From: Tetracladium setigerum
Taxonomy: Eukaryota; Ascomycota; Leotiomycetes; Helotiales
Direction: 5' to 3'
DNA: 64,000 nt
Assembly: GCA_031472005.1 (NCBI GenBank)
Contig: PZJY01000004.1
Span: 3,074,556 to 3,138,555, forward strand
Part shown: one piece after another, positions 11,756 to 22,267 of the stretch
How the letters are laid out: every line of letters starts with the position of its first letter
Position numbering within the stretch: position 1 is the stretch's first letter
Translations under genes and position numbers: made by a program
Notes under the pieces: generated by a model
What the model was told of the DNA's origin: nothing
Seen by the model: the letters and a program-made list of their open reading frames with translations, nothing else
Database searches by the model: none

Positions 11756-11798
11756 GGGTGGCCGAAAGGGGGGGTGGCCGAAAGGGTGGGGGGGGACT
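11756..11798 (-). repeat. Right terminal inverted repeat
   Basis: Reverse complement of the left TIR, ending ...GGGGGACT before the TA target duplication. Confidence 0.9.
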
Positions 11799-11800
11799 TA

Positions 11801-11979
11801 TATTATAAGTAAATTCTAAGATAATTATGAGAATATCAAAGATTTAATTCAAATTAAATATAAAGCTCTTTATTAAAGAAAAATTATTCTATTTATATAG
11901 AACCTTTATATTTTTTTAATTAATTAAATTAATAAGCATTAACATTTCAAGTATTAATCCCTTTTTGATTATATAATTA
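11801..11979. other. AT-rich tract next to the transposon
   Basis: About 180 bp of nearly pure A/T with TTAATTAA-type steps. It is the most AT-rich stretch in the window and suits RIP or heterochromatin decay. Confidence 0.6.
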
Positions 11980-12060
11980 AGATATTAAATAAGTGTCGAA
12001 GTTTTCGCATGTTTTTGCAGAGACAGGTGGGTCCTGATAAGGACGACATCTGACAATGAA
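11980..12060 (-). pseudogene. 5' fragment of a HET-domain gene
   Basis: On the minus strand this stretch matches the first roughly 65 bp of the HET relic at 15407. Both share CCTGTCTCTGCAAAA / CCTATCTCTGCAAAA, then a CGA(A/G)AACTTCGA(C/T) block. Similarity ends at the AT-rich tract beside the transposon, so the gene is truncated there. It is too short to be functional. Confidence 0.6.
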
Positions 12061-12808
12061 GAGATCCAAGACAACAAAAGACTTGAGGACTGAAGTACTC
12101 AGAAGTGTTGGTAGACCTTCAATTAAAATTGGGTGAGGCGAAAGCGTCACCCTGTCCATGGGGAACTGTACCCCTACCAGGGCTTGATAATGATTAACAC
12201 ATATATTAAAATAACACTTCAGATGAATCGTTAGCTGTAAATAGTATTTAATAGTCAGTAGCGTCCGCACTACTCCGTTATATATTAAGGATAAGAAAGT
12301 TTTTTTTAAGGCAGAAAGTGGCTGTGGAGAACGAAGAAGACTGGTTATCGGCAAAGAAGCAGTGGGATCATCTCAAGCGCTTTGAAGGTGCAGACATTGA
12401 AACCTTAATGATTTGATGAATATAGTTGGCCTGGAAGATTTAAAAAAATAACTTCCTTGCGATCAAGTCGGAGGTAGATACTGGTGTGCGTCAAGCTCTC
12501 GATATGCTCTTTGTTAGGCGATTCCGGAACAGTTAAGCAATTTCTATTCCAATCTATATCAATAATCGAGCACAAATTTTGACACTCATAGGCAAAACTA
12601 CGTGTGCGAAATCTTTCAGCCTGATATTTTGACCAGCAGTACTCATTTGAAGAACCAGAGGTTTTTAATCAAGAACCATTCAAGTTTGGTCAACAACAAC
12701 AACATGCCCTTGTCTTGTAAGAAGTAAGTCCAACGAGCCTTTAGATATTAAAAGCCATAGTACACGGGATGAGGCCATTGTATATGCGGCGACAAGTTGA
12801 TGATCTAT
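12061..12808. other. Decayed intergenic sequence
   Basis: No coherent gene was seen. It may hold further unrecognisable remains of the HET fragment at 11980-12060. Confidence 0.4.
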
Positions 12809-13804
12809 TTAGAGAATATTCTGAAAAGCTCCTGGCAGAATATCCTTGTTCTCATCCCACCAGGCTTCGAAAGACGTAGAGGCTTTGCCAGTTACCTCCT
12901 GCACATGCTTATCTGTTCTCGCTTCACCTCCTCCAGCGCTCATGGCCTCGGCCATGGCGAACAAGCGGGCATATTCCTCAGGAAGACCTTCTCCAATTAG
13001 TCGGTTTGCGACTTCTTCCTCGGTGAGCTTGACATGAGTGATAGTGCGACCAAGCTTCTCACTGATCTTGGCAGCGATCTACAAATATTAACATATGCTC
13101 GCCCAGGACTTAGTTGCAGAGGCAGTACTTACATCGTCGTAGGCAAGGAGTTCTGGCCCGAGTGCTCGGTAAACCTTGCCGCCATGACCAGGCTGTGTGA
13201 GACTCGAGAATGCAAGAGATGCAATGTCTCGTGCACACACGAATGGAATCTTGCCATCGCCACAAGCGGAGTAAATCTTGTTCTCTTTTTCGATACTTTG
13301 GCTGTACTCACCACCTTTGGCGAAATTTTCTGTATGCTACATTAGTAAGAGGGATTCGAAATGCAGACATAACACAAAGATAGTCTTACCCATGAACCAG
13401 GAAGCAAGCACCATGGTCCATTCGGCTCCGATATTGTCTAGATGTTGCCAAACTTCACCGGTGTAGTCGCCACCTTTCTCCAAGGTGCTCCCCGATAGCA
13501 TGACGAATTTCTTTACACCATGCTTCTTGAAGGCATGGTCGATGAAAGCATTTGTTGGTGTGACGGGGTCGGCGACATTGGGGGTAACAATGTAGACGGA
13601 AGAGATCTTCTCGCCATTGTCAAAAGAGTGCTTGAATGGGTTCTCGAACGTCGAGGCGTCGGTCCAATCGAATTTGGTTGCGGGAATGCTAGGTCCTGCG
13701 TCGCCCTTGCGTGATGCGACGAGGTATGGCAGCTTTGCCTTTTGGAGGAAGTTGACGAGGTACTTAGCAGTCTTGCCGTTACCGCCGGTGACGAGAACAG
13801 CCAT
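12809..13804 (-). CDS. NmrA/EasG-like NAD(P)-dependent oxidoreductase
   Basis: Three exons, 13804-13390, 13329-13133 and 13078-12809, encode 293 residues with canonical 60- and 54-nt introns. The N-terminus MAVLVTGGNGKTAKYL has the Rossmann GGxGxTA nucleotide-binding loop (residues 7-13). VASRKG follows and likely contacts the NADP phosphate. A central KKFVMLSGS strand and WFMENF-type motif, then GKIPFVCARDIA, match the atypical short-chain NmrA family, in particular the group including ergot-alkaloid EasG (festuclavine/agroclavine dehydrogenase). No other alkaloid gene is in view, so a role in that pathway is not supported and a general reductase is equally likely. It is intact, unlike the relics on both sides. 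Confidence 0.85.
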
Positions 13805-14186
13805 AGTGATTCAAGCTTGTGATTCGGGGGTACGAGGCGGTGTTGACGCAAGTACAGACGCTTCTGTGTTTGTAGGAATTGAGATAATGGAGAGAGAAAT
13901 GATTGAGGAGAGGAGATGGATTCGCAACTGGGAATGGGATAGAATGGTCTTTTTAAGTCTAGATAATGCGGGCTAGTCACTTGGTATTCACCAAGTCCGA
14001 GGATTCGGGTTTTTCAATGTTTCCGGATCCGCAACCTTATTTGGTTGAGCATGAATTCGGTATTTGACACACCGTATTTGATACCAAGGATATTTAATGA
14101 ACGCAAGACTTATTGGATAATACATCAATTATTTCTGATAAAGACGTTGTGGCTCATATCTCCTTCCGATGACCTGATGAATCAGT

Positions 14187-14335
14187 TCTCTTCCAAATTG
14201 TTCATTTCAGGTCGACGGAGTCATTCATATCGATCAAAATCCCGATTGAAAGCCGCGACCAGAATCAGAACGTCTTTATGTTGATTTAGGAGATCGCGAG
14301 TGAGAGGGGTGTACAGAAGTGACACGTCTCACTGG
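14187..14335 (-). pseudogene. Relic copy of part of the 2846-4431 gene
   Basis: About 150 bp aligns with 3541-3690 in the same orientation, including the exact shared block AGAATCAGAACGTCTTTATG and a shared AGAGGGGTGTACAGAAGTGA. Substitutions are spread through it, and there are no recognisable flanking exons. It covers the part of the parent gene around its second internal repeat. It is a partial, non-functional duplicate. Confidence 0.8.
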
Positions 14336-14375
14336 GATTAAAGTATGCGGCCCACGTGCTTAGTGCCCACTTAGA

Positions 14376-15407
14376 TTGAAATCAGCAGCAATTCACAAAA
14401 AGAAGGTTGAAGAAGGGCACATGAACAATATAAAGGGATGCATGTCTCTTGGAAAACCATCCTCGAGTGGGAAGTTCGCTTTTCTGAACATGCTTTTCGA
14501 AATTGGTGTTGATATTCTCGCCATAACAAAAAACATAGAAGTAACCATCTCTCTTCCCAGATTTATCACGGTAGGGTAAGCGAGCCATGGTCCGCGGCGA
14601 ATTGACTTTTGCAGGAAATAACCCGACTCCTTCTTTAGGTGCGCAGCAGGTGATAAAAGTGAGCCAGGAGTGCCGGTAATAATCTCCCATTCTGAGAGCC
14701 TCCCTCCTCCAATCTTTACCACCACGAAATCCGTTTTCGAGGACTTCGATGCAGCGCGTTGGTAATGGCCATGATCTGACGATGGAGTACGAAGAACCTT
14801 CTCCGTCTATTAGCTTTTACGTCGTTGCAGATCCAGGTGAGTCAATGCTGTATAGTATTTCAACAGACCTGTTGATTGATCACTCATCTAATTTTAACCG
14901 GTATGCCCAGATCCTCTAGCTGCTAAGAACATCGATATAGTTGGACAATATCAAGGCGAAGCACCAATCTCTGAGACCATGCTGCCTTTATTCAGACATC
15001 TATTATCGATTGTCTTCAAGCTCATCGACTATGCAATCGTTCCCTCTCCGGATCACAACTCATTCACGCTGTTGATGCCAGGCTAGGACATGCATAATTT
15101 GCTGGCGCAAGAACTGCCCAGAGCCAAAAAACAGAGGGCCATCTTGGATCGCTACTTCCTCATCTCTTGTCGCCATTTTGCCAAACAAATAGAGATGAAT
15201 CCACAAGGAATCTTCCATTTGTGCAAAAGGAATCTTTCCTTTGTAGCCTCGAACAACGAGAGAACAAAACAGACATCCATCATGAGCAGCGTCTCGACCG
15301 GCGGAATACTTGTATCCCCTCAGCCGGAAGGGATCGCGATTGAAACTATGGATATCGAAGTTCTCGTATGTTTTGCAGAGATAGGCAGTTCTTGACAATG
15401 AGGACAT
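14376..15407 (-). pseudogene. Degenerate HET-domain gene
   Basis: The first 115 codons (15407-15060) are open and show the N-terminal pattern of fungal HET proteins: ENFDIHSFNRDPFRLRGYKY, GCLFCSL and LWIHLYL. The frame then breaks repeatedly between 15060 and 14760. Further HET pieces appear in order and orientation: LPTRCIEVLE near 14770, DYYRHSWLTF near 14680, and an SELPTRGW segment near 14450. Several stops and frame changes separate them, more than the single-base changes elsewhere, so this is a true pseudogene. HET domains mediate heterokaryon-incompatibility cell death in filamentous fungi. The 5' end is related to 11980-12060. Confidence 0.75.
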
Positions 15408-16114
15408 CTCTGGAAGAAAGAGCTAGAAAAGGGAACTGAATGAAGAAAACAAGATGTCATACAACGCGTGTAAAATGAACAACTATTGCAATGTAAAAAG
15501 AACGAAGGGAAGCGCTCATAAGTCGCAGTTGCGAGATCGACGATCTATCTCCATGCATTCTGCATGGGTCAGCACTTTGTTTGTACAACACCAAGACCAA
15601 TGGCAACTCTGCACCAAAATCTCTATAGGCGAGAGGAAGCAACACCGAATTCTGGAATAATCACGGATCGTGTTTGGGTTCTCGTCGATAGGTTGAGCTA
15701 AATCCCCATGAAATTGTATAGTACCTAGGCAAAGGCTCAAATGGCCAGATCAGATTCGTGATTGTCATCTCTCCTGTTGGAAGACAGATCTTTTTCTTCG
15801 CCCAAATAGAAGAAGGGCTGAGGACGATCGAGATGAGGACAGTGTATTGATAATAAGATCGGCTCGGGAATTCTTTGTTCATGTTGTTGATGGTCGAGAT
15901 GTCGTCGAAGGAAGGTTGTGACAGTGCTACGAAAGCGGCGAAAAGCGGCAGAAATTCGCGCTCCCATTCCATGACGGACTCAACATTCTTGAATCGCGGA
16001 ATCAACAACAAACCTGCAAGCTGTTCACAACCCTCTTCATTATTCTACTTCCCCTCCCAGTACACTTTCGTTCTTTCCCTCGGCCATACTCAAATCTTCA
16101 ACCCTAAATTCATA
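15408..16114. other. Intergenic, nothing recognised
   Basis: Contains a minus-strand 116-codon open frame (16011-15661) without recognisable motifs. The last part is the promoter/5' UTR of the Naa50-like gene. Confidence 0.4.
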
Positions 16115-17304
16115 ATGGATTCCCGCGCATCATCCGCTCAATCCTCAATTCGATCTTTCTTTCAACCCCTCCAACAAGGAGCAAACTCCACGCCCACACC
16201 ACCACCAGCAGCAGCACAACCTCTCTCCTCCCTCGACAGAACCAATATCTCCCACCACCACCACCCGTCAAAACTCCGTCCTCCTACGCCCTCCCCCGAA
16301 CCAACTATCACCACTCCCACAGACTTCCCTCGCATCGCCACCACCACCACCAAAACAAACCTCCCACCTCCCCAAAGAAGCAGCCATCCTCCCCCCTCAA
16401 CCCGAACACACCCTCCCCCTCCGCCGCATCAACGCCCTCCTCCTACCAATCGCCTACCCCGACTCCTTCTACACAACCATCACCGCAGAAGGAAGTTCTC
16501 AATCCACATTCTCACGCATAATAACCTGGGAAGGCAAAGTAGTTGGCGGTATAATCTGTCGACTTGATCCCTCTCTCGATACCCAATTACAACAAGCCCA
16601 TCACAAACACAACCTCCCGCCCCAAAATATACAATGAAGCTGGAGTGCGCCAGCAAGAGTTCTCTCAGGACGGCGGGGAATACGATCTTTACATTCAATC
16701 GCTCTCCCTACTCTCTCCATATCGAAATTTGGGATTGGCGACTTTTGCGCTGCAGGAGGTTGTGAAGCAAGTAGCGAGTATTAGTGGTGCCGCGGGAGAG
16801 GGTGGGAGAATTAAGAGTTTGTATGCGCATGTTTGGACGTTTAATGAGGAGGCTTTGGAGTGGTATGGGAAGAAGGGGTTTGTGGTGACGGGAGGGGAGG
16901 TGAAAGGGTATTATCGCAAGTTGAAACCGGATGGAGCGTGGATTTTACGGAGGGAAGTGAGTGTGCGAGATCATTTGAGTTCGCAACAACTCGCCGGCCA
17001 AATTTCGGAAAAGAAAACACAAACACTACCAGCACCAGCACCGATAGAAAAGAATAATGCGACAATATTAGCAGCCAAACAGCCCGAAAACCAAAGGCCA
17101 CCCCCACCAAACCAAGCCCGTTCATTTCAAGACCGAGGTCCAGCGCGGGAATGGAACGATCTACCTGAAGATGTAACAGGTAGCAATGGCCTCTTGAGAC
17201 CAGGCGGCAGCAGCACAGCGGCCAGTTCGAGAAGCAGTTCAAGAAGTGGAGGGGGTAAAAAGAAGAAGGAGAGGGTCTATCCTGCTGCTGCTTTTGGCGC
17301 CTGA
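16115..17304 (+). CDS. Naa50-like GNAT acetyltransferase with N-terminal PIP box; two frame changes
   Basis: From ATG 16115 the protein begins MDSRASSAQSSIRSFFQPL, in which QSSIRSFF fits the PCNA-interacting consensus Q-x-x-I-x-x-F-F. A Pro/Thr-rich linker follows. The acetyltransferase core then appears in a second frame: LRRINALLLPIAYPDSFY and GKVVGGIICRLDPS (about 16420-16600). It continues in a third frame: DLYIQSLSLLSPYRNLGLAT, the acetyl-CoA loop region, and YAHVWTFNEEALEWYGKKGF, ending GYYRKL. The order matches N-terminal acetyltransferase 50 (San). A Ser-rich, basic tail ends in VYPAAAFGA. The frame changes lie at about 16270-16370 and 16600-16640, in C- and A-rich runs, with no good GT-AG intron found. 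They may be base-calling errors. Confidence 0.75.
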
Positions 17305-17975
17305 TATACATAATATAACTGGCGAAGAAGATGCTAAGATGGAAGGAGGGTTGGATAAAGCTGCCTTGAGAGCGAGAGAGAGCTGCATTACGAATCACGG
17401 TATATTTTTAAACAAGAGAGGGATTGACGACTCCAAGATAAAGAGATACATATATATATATATGGGTGGGCTACTTCATAAGGGAGTTGGAAACGCTCAA
17501 TGTCAGCAGGGAAAGGAGTTGGGAAGTGAAGTGAAGGGAAGCGAACTACGTCTGTGGGAGGTCGGTATATCATTGCATCATTGCATCATTACATTATTGC
17601 ATCCCTACACTACATACTCAGAGCTCGACAAAAGAGATTATATATTATTAGATGAATAAATAGAGGAGACGAGACAAACTATCGCTTAAAATATATTTAT
17701 ATACCTATGAATCCGTGAGAACTTCATAATAATTAATTCAAGTTTTGTTGAATATATTTGGATTTCATAATCATCATTAACTTTTCAAGGAATTCTTTCT
17801 ACTAAATGCTATCGATTTTAGGATCCCATTATTCCATCCGCTTCTTTAATGCATCCATACCATGACTGCTCTGACTTATTCTTACAGTCCCACCCAAAAG
17901 GGAAAGATCTAGCTCATTCATCATCCCAAGGTACGTACCCATGTACCCATAACCCATCATCCCAACCTCACCCCA
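17305..17975. other. 3' intergenic region
   Basis: Lies between convergent genes. It holds a short (TA)n tract near 17450-17462 and a direct repeat TTGCATCATT near 17573-17590. No gene was seen. Confidence 0.5.
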
Positions 17976-19607
17976 TCATGATTTCTTCGCGCCAACAAAT
18001 ACCATCTTCTCCAAGGCAGCATCACTCGATTCCACAAATCTGGTCTTCTTATTAACCACCGCATTCCCTGATTTAGGCTCACTCAAAGAAAACAGAAACA
18101 CGTGATGAGCATGCTCCTTCGTCTTCGTCTCCTGCTCAGCCCCTTTGACAGGCAACACCTTGTTAACTTCCTCTTCTGGCCCCTCCAAACTACCATCCTC
18201 CGTATATCCCCACATCAAAGCCCACTCCCCCCTCACAGCTGCCGTACCCCAAAGCGCAATCAACACTCCTGGAACAAGGTATAATAATGCAGGTTGAGCA
18301 TGGTTATACACATTCAACACCACCAGCGTCGTCAACATAGCAATCACATACCCCACAACACTAGCCGTGAAATAAACTTTCTTGAAACGACCACCCTCCG
18401 CAGATGAAATCTCCGAATCGAGAGGTTGGCGCGCATTGCGAGTCCAGAAGCGATCACCCCATGTTCCGGTTGCGTCGAGGTAGGTGGGTTTGAGATTGAG
18501 ATTGTTGGCGCTGGATTTGGTGAGATTGTGGTAGTGTAGGTAGAGATCAAAACGAAGGGCTAGTGCCATCATGATACCGGGAAGGACGACATCGCCTAGA
18601 CCTAGCATGGAGCCACGTTTTGGACCTGGGAAGACGAGTTTGATGGGGACGTCGAGCTGGGTTGCGACTGTCACCATGAGAGGAGTGTAGAAGACCATGG
18701 TGATGTCGTAGAAGAAGAGGCCGGTTAGGACGAGAGAACCTGTCCAGAAGGTTGTTGGTGACATGATTTGTAAAGTGCCGTAGCAGAAACCGAATCCGAT
18801 TAGATTCGTCAACCACCATGGCTTGGACGCCAGATTGTAAGCAATAATGCTGGCAATACCAATGAGGAGACCGATGACATCGTTAAGTTGTATTTTAGAT
18901 TTGGTGGAAAAGATGCCATGGATATGAGTGCGGAGGATCCAGTGTTTTTTCAACAGTGCTCGGATGGACCAGATTGATTTGTTGATGCCCGACGGGAATT
19001 TGATACTGGAGAACAGGCCGGGGAAAGGATTTGTCTTGTCGACAAATTTGCGATGAACTTGTGTTCGCGCTTGCTTGACTTCACCAGTAACTTGAAGCGA
19101 GAGCAGTGGGTCGATGTAATACGTTGTTGTGCTGTTTGCCCAAACGGTAGGAAAGATGAAGCTAGTTGCTACATTCAACGTATCTGCAGCAAGTTTTCCC
19201 ACGCCAAAGATACCGATGGTGGAAAAGTACCAGCCAAGAATCTTGTTGAGCATAGCTGCGTTTTTGAGAACCTTGATGACGAAGTAGAGCGCGCCTAAAG
19301 TGATGCCAGCGAGAATAGGGAAGAGGACTGCATCAGAAGGAGAGAGGCCCTCAACGCTGGGTTCGACTTCCAGATCATCGTCTTCATCCTCGTCGCTTGA
19401 TCTGCCTTTGCGTTTTAGAGGTGCCTTTGCTGATGGGGGTCGATGTAAAGAGGCGTGAGAACCGATGAAGATTGGGAAGAGAGCTGAGAAGATGAGATGT
19501 ATATACATGATATACATCTCTCTATTCTCATAGACTTTGTAGCCATGTTCCCCCAGAGCTTGGAGAAGAGGACTCTCTCCTTCGAAGGAGCTGAAGAATT
19601 TGTCCAT
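17976..19607 (-). CDS. Signal peptide peptidase (A22B intramembrane aspartyl protease)
   Basis: A single 543-codon exon. It has about nine hydrophobic segments. The catalytic aspartates sit in FFYDITMVFYTP (Asp about 301) and LGLGDVVLPG (Asp about 339), and the family PAL motif is in QPALLYLVPG (about 438-441). These three signatures identify presenilin-type signal peptide peptidase, which cleaves signal-peptide remnants and tail-anchored proteins within the ER membrane. An acidic cytosolic loop (DEDEDDDLEVE) precedes the third segment. The C-terminus is Lys-rich. In fungi the family is linked to ER-associated degradation and, in Aspergillus and Cryptococcus, to hypoxia and sterol control. 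It is divergently arranged with the cyclophilin gene across about 336 bp. Confidence 0.95.
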   Translation of the reverse strand: MDKFFSSFEGESPLLQALGEHGYKVYENREMYIMYIHLIFSALFPIFIGSHASLHRPPSAKAPLKRKGRSSDEDEDDDLEVEPSVEGLSPSDAVLFPILAGITLGALYFVIKVLKNAAMLNKILGWYFSTIGIFGVGKLAADTLNVATSFIFPTVWANSTTTYYIDPLLSLQVTGEVKQARTQVHRKFVDKTNPFPGLFSSIKFPSGINKSIWSIRALLKKHWILRTHIHGIFSTKSKIQLNDVIGLLIGIASIIAYNLASKPWWLTNLIGFGFCYGTLQIMSPTTFWTGSLVLTGLFFYDITMVFYTPLMVTVATQLDVPIKLVFPGPKRGSMLGLGDVVLPGIMMALALRFDLYLHYHNLTKSSANNLNLKPTYLDATGTWGDRFWTRNARQPLDSEISSAEGGRFKKVYFTASVVGYVIAMLTTLVVLNVYNHAQPALLYLVPGVLIALWGTAAVRGEWALMWGYTEDGSLEGPEEEVNKVLPVKGAEQETKTKEHAHHVFLFSLSEPKSGNAVVNKKTRFVESSDAALEKMVFVGAKKS

Positions 19608-19943
19608 CTTGGATGTCGATCTATTTTGTAGTGTCGTTGGTGTTTGTCGTGGAGAGATGGAGGGGAAGGAGGGATATGTCTAAGTAGGATGTTGGCGCCA
19701 AGGCTGGTGGTTACACTACACAAGGCGGAGATCATTTTAGTGGCTTCTCAGCCTTGTCAGGTACGGGGAAAACATCAACAACATCGTCATCTCTTCACTT
19801 ATCCGATTTTTTATATCTTCAAAACATTGAGCGACCTCCAAACTAAGGTAGCCTCCGCTTAGGATAACAATCGTCCGCCTTCCAACTCCAAAATTACCTC
19901 GAGAAGATCCTTCGCCCTCCTCGGCGCAAAAACTACTTACATC

Positions 19944-20567
19944 ATGGCAACCCAGGTAGCTCTGGAGACAACGATGGTAGTTCCTCCTCACCTCCACAAT
20001 TAGAGAAACAAAGCTAAGAAATTACTACACAGGGCACAATAGTAGTAGAACTCTACCACGACCACGCCCCGAAGGTAAGCCGCCGTCTCCCTCCTTCCTC
20101 CACACACTCATCTCACATTCACAACCGCACCCACTAACCCCTCCTCCCTCTCCAGACATGCACCAACTTCAGCACCCTCGCCACCCGCGGCTACTTTAAC
20201 AACCTCCTCTTCCACCGCATCATCCCCTCCTTCATGCTCCAAACCGGCGACCCAACCGGCACCGGCCGCGGCGGCACCTCAATCTACGGCGATAAATTCG
20301 AGGACGAGATCTCCCCCGCCCTCAAACACACCGGCGCCGGGATCCTCAGCATGGCGAATAGCGGTCCAAATACGAATGGGAGTCAGTTCTTTATTACGTT
20401 GGCGCCTACGCCGTGGTTAGATGGGAAACATACGATTTTTGGGAGGGTGACGAGGGGTTGGGGGTTGTGAGGAGGATGGGGTGGTTAGGACGGGGAAGGA
20501 TGATAGGCCGGTGGAGGAGGTGAGGATTTTGAAGGCGAGAGTATTAGAGGGAGAGGATGAGGGTTAG
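19944..20567 (+). CDS. Cyclophilin-type peptidyl-prolyl isomerase (PPIL1-like); two frame changes at G runs
   Basis: Exons are 19944-19976, 20033-20074 and 20156-20567. The start MATQVALETTM joins GTIVVELYHDHAPK across a 56-nt intron. Catalytic-core motifs are intact: FHRIIPSFMLQTGDPTGTGRGG region (Arg, Phe and Gln of the active site), SMANSGPNTNGSQFFIT, and WLDGKHTIFGRV. Length and the absence of extra domains fit the single-domain spliceosomal PPIL1/Cyp1 group. The C-terminal 35 residues lie in two further frames. Each shift is a missing base, in the G5 run at 20460-20464 and the G4 run at 20478-20481. The terminal DDRPVEEVRILKA pattern is typical of the family. The enzyme isomerises Xaa-Pro bonds, probably in the nucleus or cytosol. 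Confidence 0.85.
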
Positions 20568-20876
20568 GTCGAGGGCTAGTTTAGGTTGGTTGAGGGGATG
20601 CTGGGAATTGGTTGATAGGTAGGTATGTAATTTGGGGGCATTACAATGGCGTTTGATTTGGAGATACTGGTGAACGAATGCATTTATCAACTCATTGCCT
20701 AGCCTAACCTCAAGATCATAGTATCTCTTCTATGACCGATACTCCATTCGAAGATCCATCTGAATCTCCATCCCATAACGCCGTACTGTTGTTAAACACA
20801 CAAGCCCCATCCATCCTCGCTAAAAGACAACCCGCCATCCCTTTTTTGAATCTATACCTTACGCATACACACCTCG

Positions 20877-22267
20877 TCAGCTCTGACCAGGAGGAAGTCT
20901 CCAAGCTGTCAATTCATCTCTAACTTCAAACTCATCCACCTCATAGTCTCGCCTCTTCCCAGATCTCCTCCGCCCCGGCGAACTTCCAGACGAAGTGTCA
21001 TCGCCAGGTGTGAGCTTCCCTCTCGCAAGATTCTCTCTACTATTTGACGACCTATGCGTAGACCTAAACCCTCTCTTCTCCGTGATAGTCGACTGAGACT
21101 TCGTACTCGACCCGGAGTGCGTTCGGTGGTGGTGATGATGATGATGGTGATGGTGCAACCTCCGGTGTCCATCACTCAAGTTATCCTGTGCATCGTAGTT
21201 CGATGATCCTGGTTTAGAAAGCCTCGAATCTTTCCAGCCATCTCCGCCATTGAAAATATCCTCCACGCATTCATCAGCTGCCAACTCGCTGCCCGTCGAA
21301 GCCCATGAAGCCGCCAGGGCCCGTCGATACATATCCTGTAACTCCCCATGATCCCTGGACTTATTATTCATAGTCGGCATATCTGTTTCGCAAATTAACA
21401 CTCACGCTTCCCTCTGCAAACATATTCGTCTAAAAACTCACGACCAACATCATCGACCTCCGCCTGTTCCCCCGCCATAATCCCCGCAATGCCCCCAAAT
21501 ACTGCTGCAGTCTTCAACGGTGGAGCGACAAAATTCCTCTCGCCCTCAATCTGCTTCATACAAATCCCAATCTTCAGCGTACTATTGATCTTACTCTCCT
21601 GCATCAGGTATCTCCTCGTCACGCCCTCTTCCCCATCAGCGCCCATCTCGCTCTCCTCGACATATTCTGCTAGATTCAACTCCACGAATCCCAATGTGAT
21701 CTTCTCGCCGCGGCCGCCCGAGCTGTAGTCTTGCACCACTTCGAAGTGGATGGTGCATTCTTGTAGCTTGTTCTCTCTATTAATTGTGAGGCGGATAGGT
21801 ACGGAACGGGTGTAGTCCCAGGAGACTTTGTGTTCTTTGATGGGTGATTTTTCGGTCGTGCCACGGTGCTCAGCGCTGATGGAGGAGGGGAGGTTCCATT
21901 TTATGTAACAAGTTCCTGATGTGAGGGGGACGTTGTTGAGATCGAGGATCTGCGCATTGCTTTGGTTAGCTGGAGGAATTAAATGCCGGGGGACATAGAG
22001 GCGACGTACTCGAAGATTCAGCTCGAATTTTGGCTATACATATATATCTTTAGTCAGCATGGGAAATTCCGAAAATGCCAGCTGCGCATTCAGGTTATCA
22101 CGGACCTTCCGAGCCTTTGAAACTAGCAAGTTGGAGAGAATGGTAAGCAAGTGATCTTCCTGCATTGTGACGACTGCAGCAGCAGCAGTTGAAATGGAAG
22201 GGGACAGAGCAGAGGACAGAGCAAGGGAGCGAGGGGATACGGGGAGCAACTCACTTAAGGGATTCAT
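20877..22267 (-). CDS. NT-C2 domain protein (EEIG1/EHBP1-type) with two micro-exons
   Basis: The start is built from micro-exons of 13 nt (22267-22255) and 17 nt (22122-22106), which join to 22033-22010 and 21949 onward. The join gives a basic start running into PKFELNLRILDLNNVPL, the first strands of an NT-C2 domain. IKEHKVSWDY, PIRLTI and IHFEV follow, then the GRGEKITLGFVELNLAEYV core. The second half has LQDMYRRALAASWAS, conserved in fungal members, then a His-rich stretch (10-11 His) and a disordered Ser/Arg tail. Near 21395-21405 the frame changes: a 23-nt GTGAGT...CAG segment would fix it, which is very short for an intron, so a base error is also possible. These proteins are thought to act as membrane or cytoskeleton adaptors. 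Confidence 0.8.

Larger units (their letters stand above)
9980..11798 (+). mobile_element. pogo/Fot1-type DNA transposon, full-length but inactivated
   Basis: The 1819-bp element has terminal inverted repeats of about 42 bp beginning AGTCCCCCCC and is flanked by TA at 9978-9979 and 11799-11800, the target duplication expected for Tc1/mariner-pogo elements. Each TIR holds two copies of an internal CCCTTTCGGCCACC sub-repeat. The single transposase frame has six in-frame stops and no indels. The element keeps both ends, so it could in principle still be mobilised in trans. Family placement rests on the N-terminal HTH, the DDD catalytic layout and the TA target. Confidence 0.9.

Noticed and set aside
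14749..15086. Plus-strand two-exon reading of 87 codons with a canonical 74-nt intron
   Set aside because: It lies antisense inside the HET pseudogene, whose motifs continue on the minus strand on both sides; no recognised domain, so probably chance.
15661..16011. 116-codon minus-strand ORF before the Naa50-like gene
   Set aside because: No family recognised; may be a relic but unsupported.
17451..17462. (TA)n tract as a regulatory element
   Set aside because: Simple microsatellite in a 3' region.
20468..20470. Premature stop making the cyclophilin a pseudogene
   Set aside because: The shift is a single missing G in a G run and the family C-terminus continues in the next frames; error is more likely.
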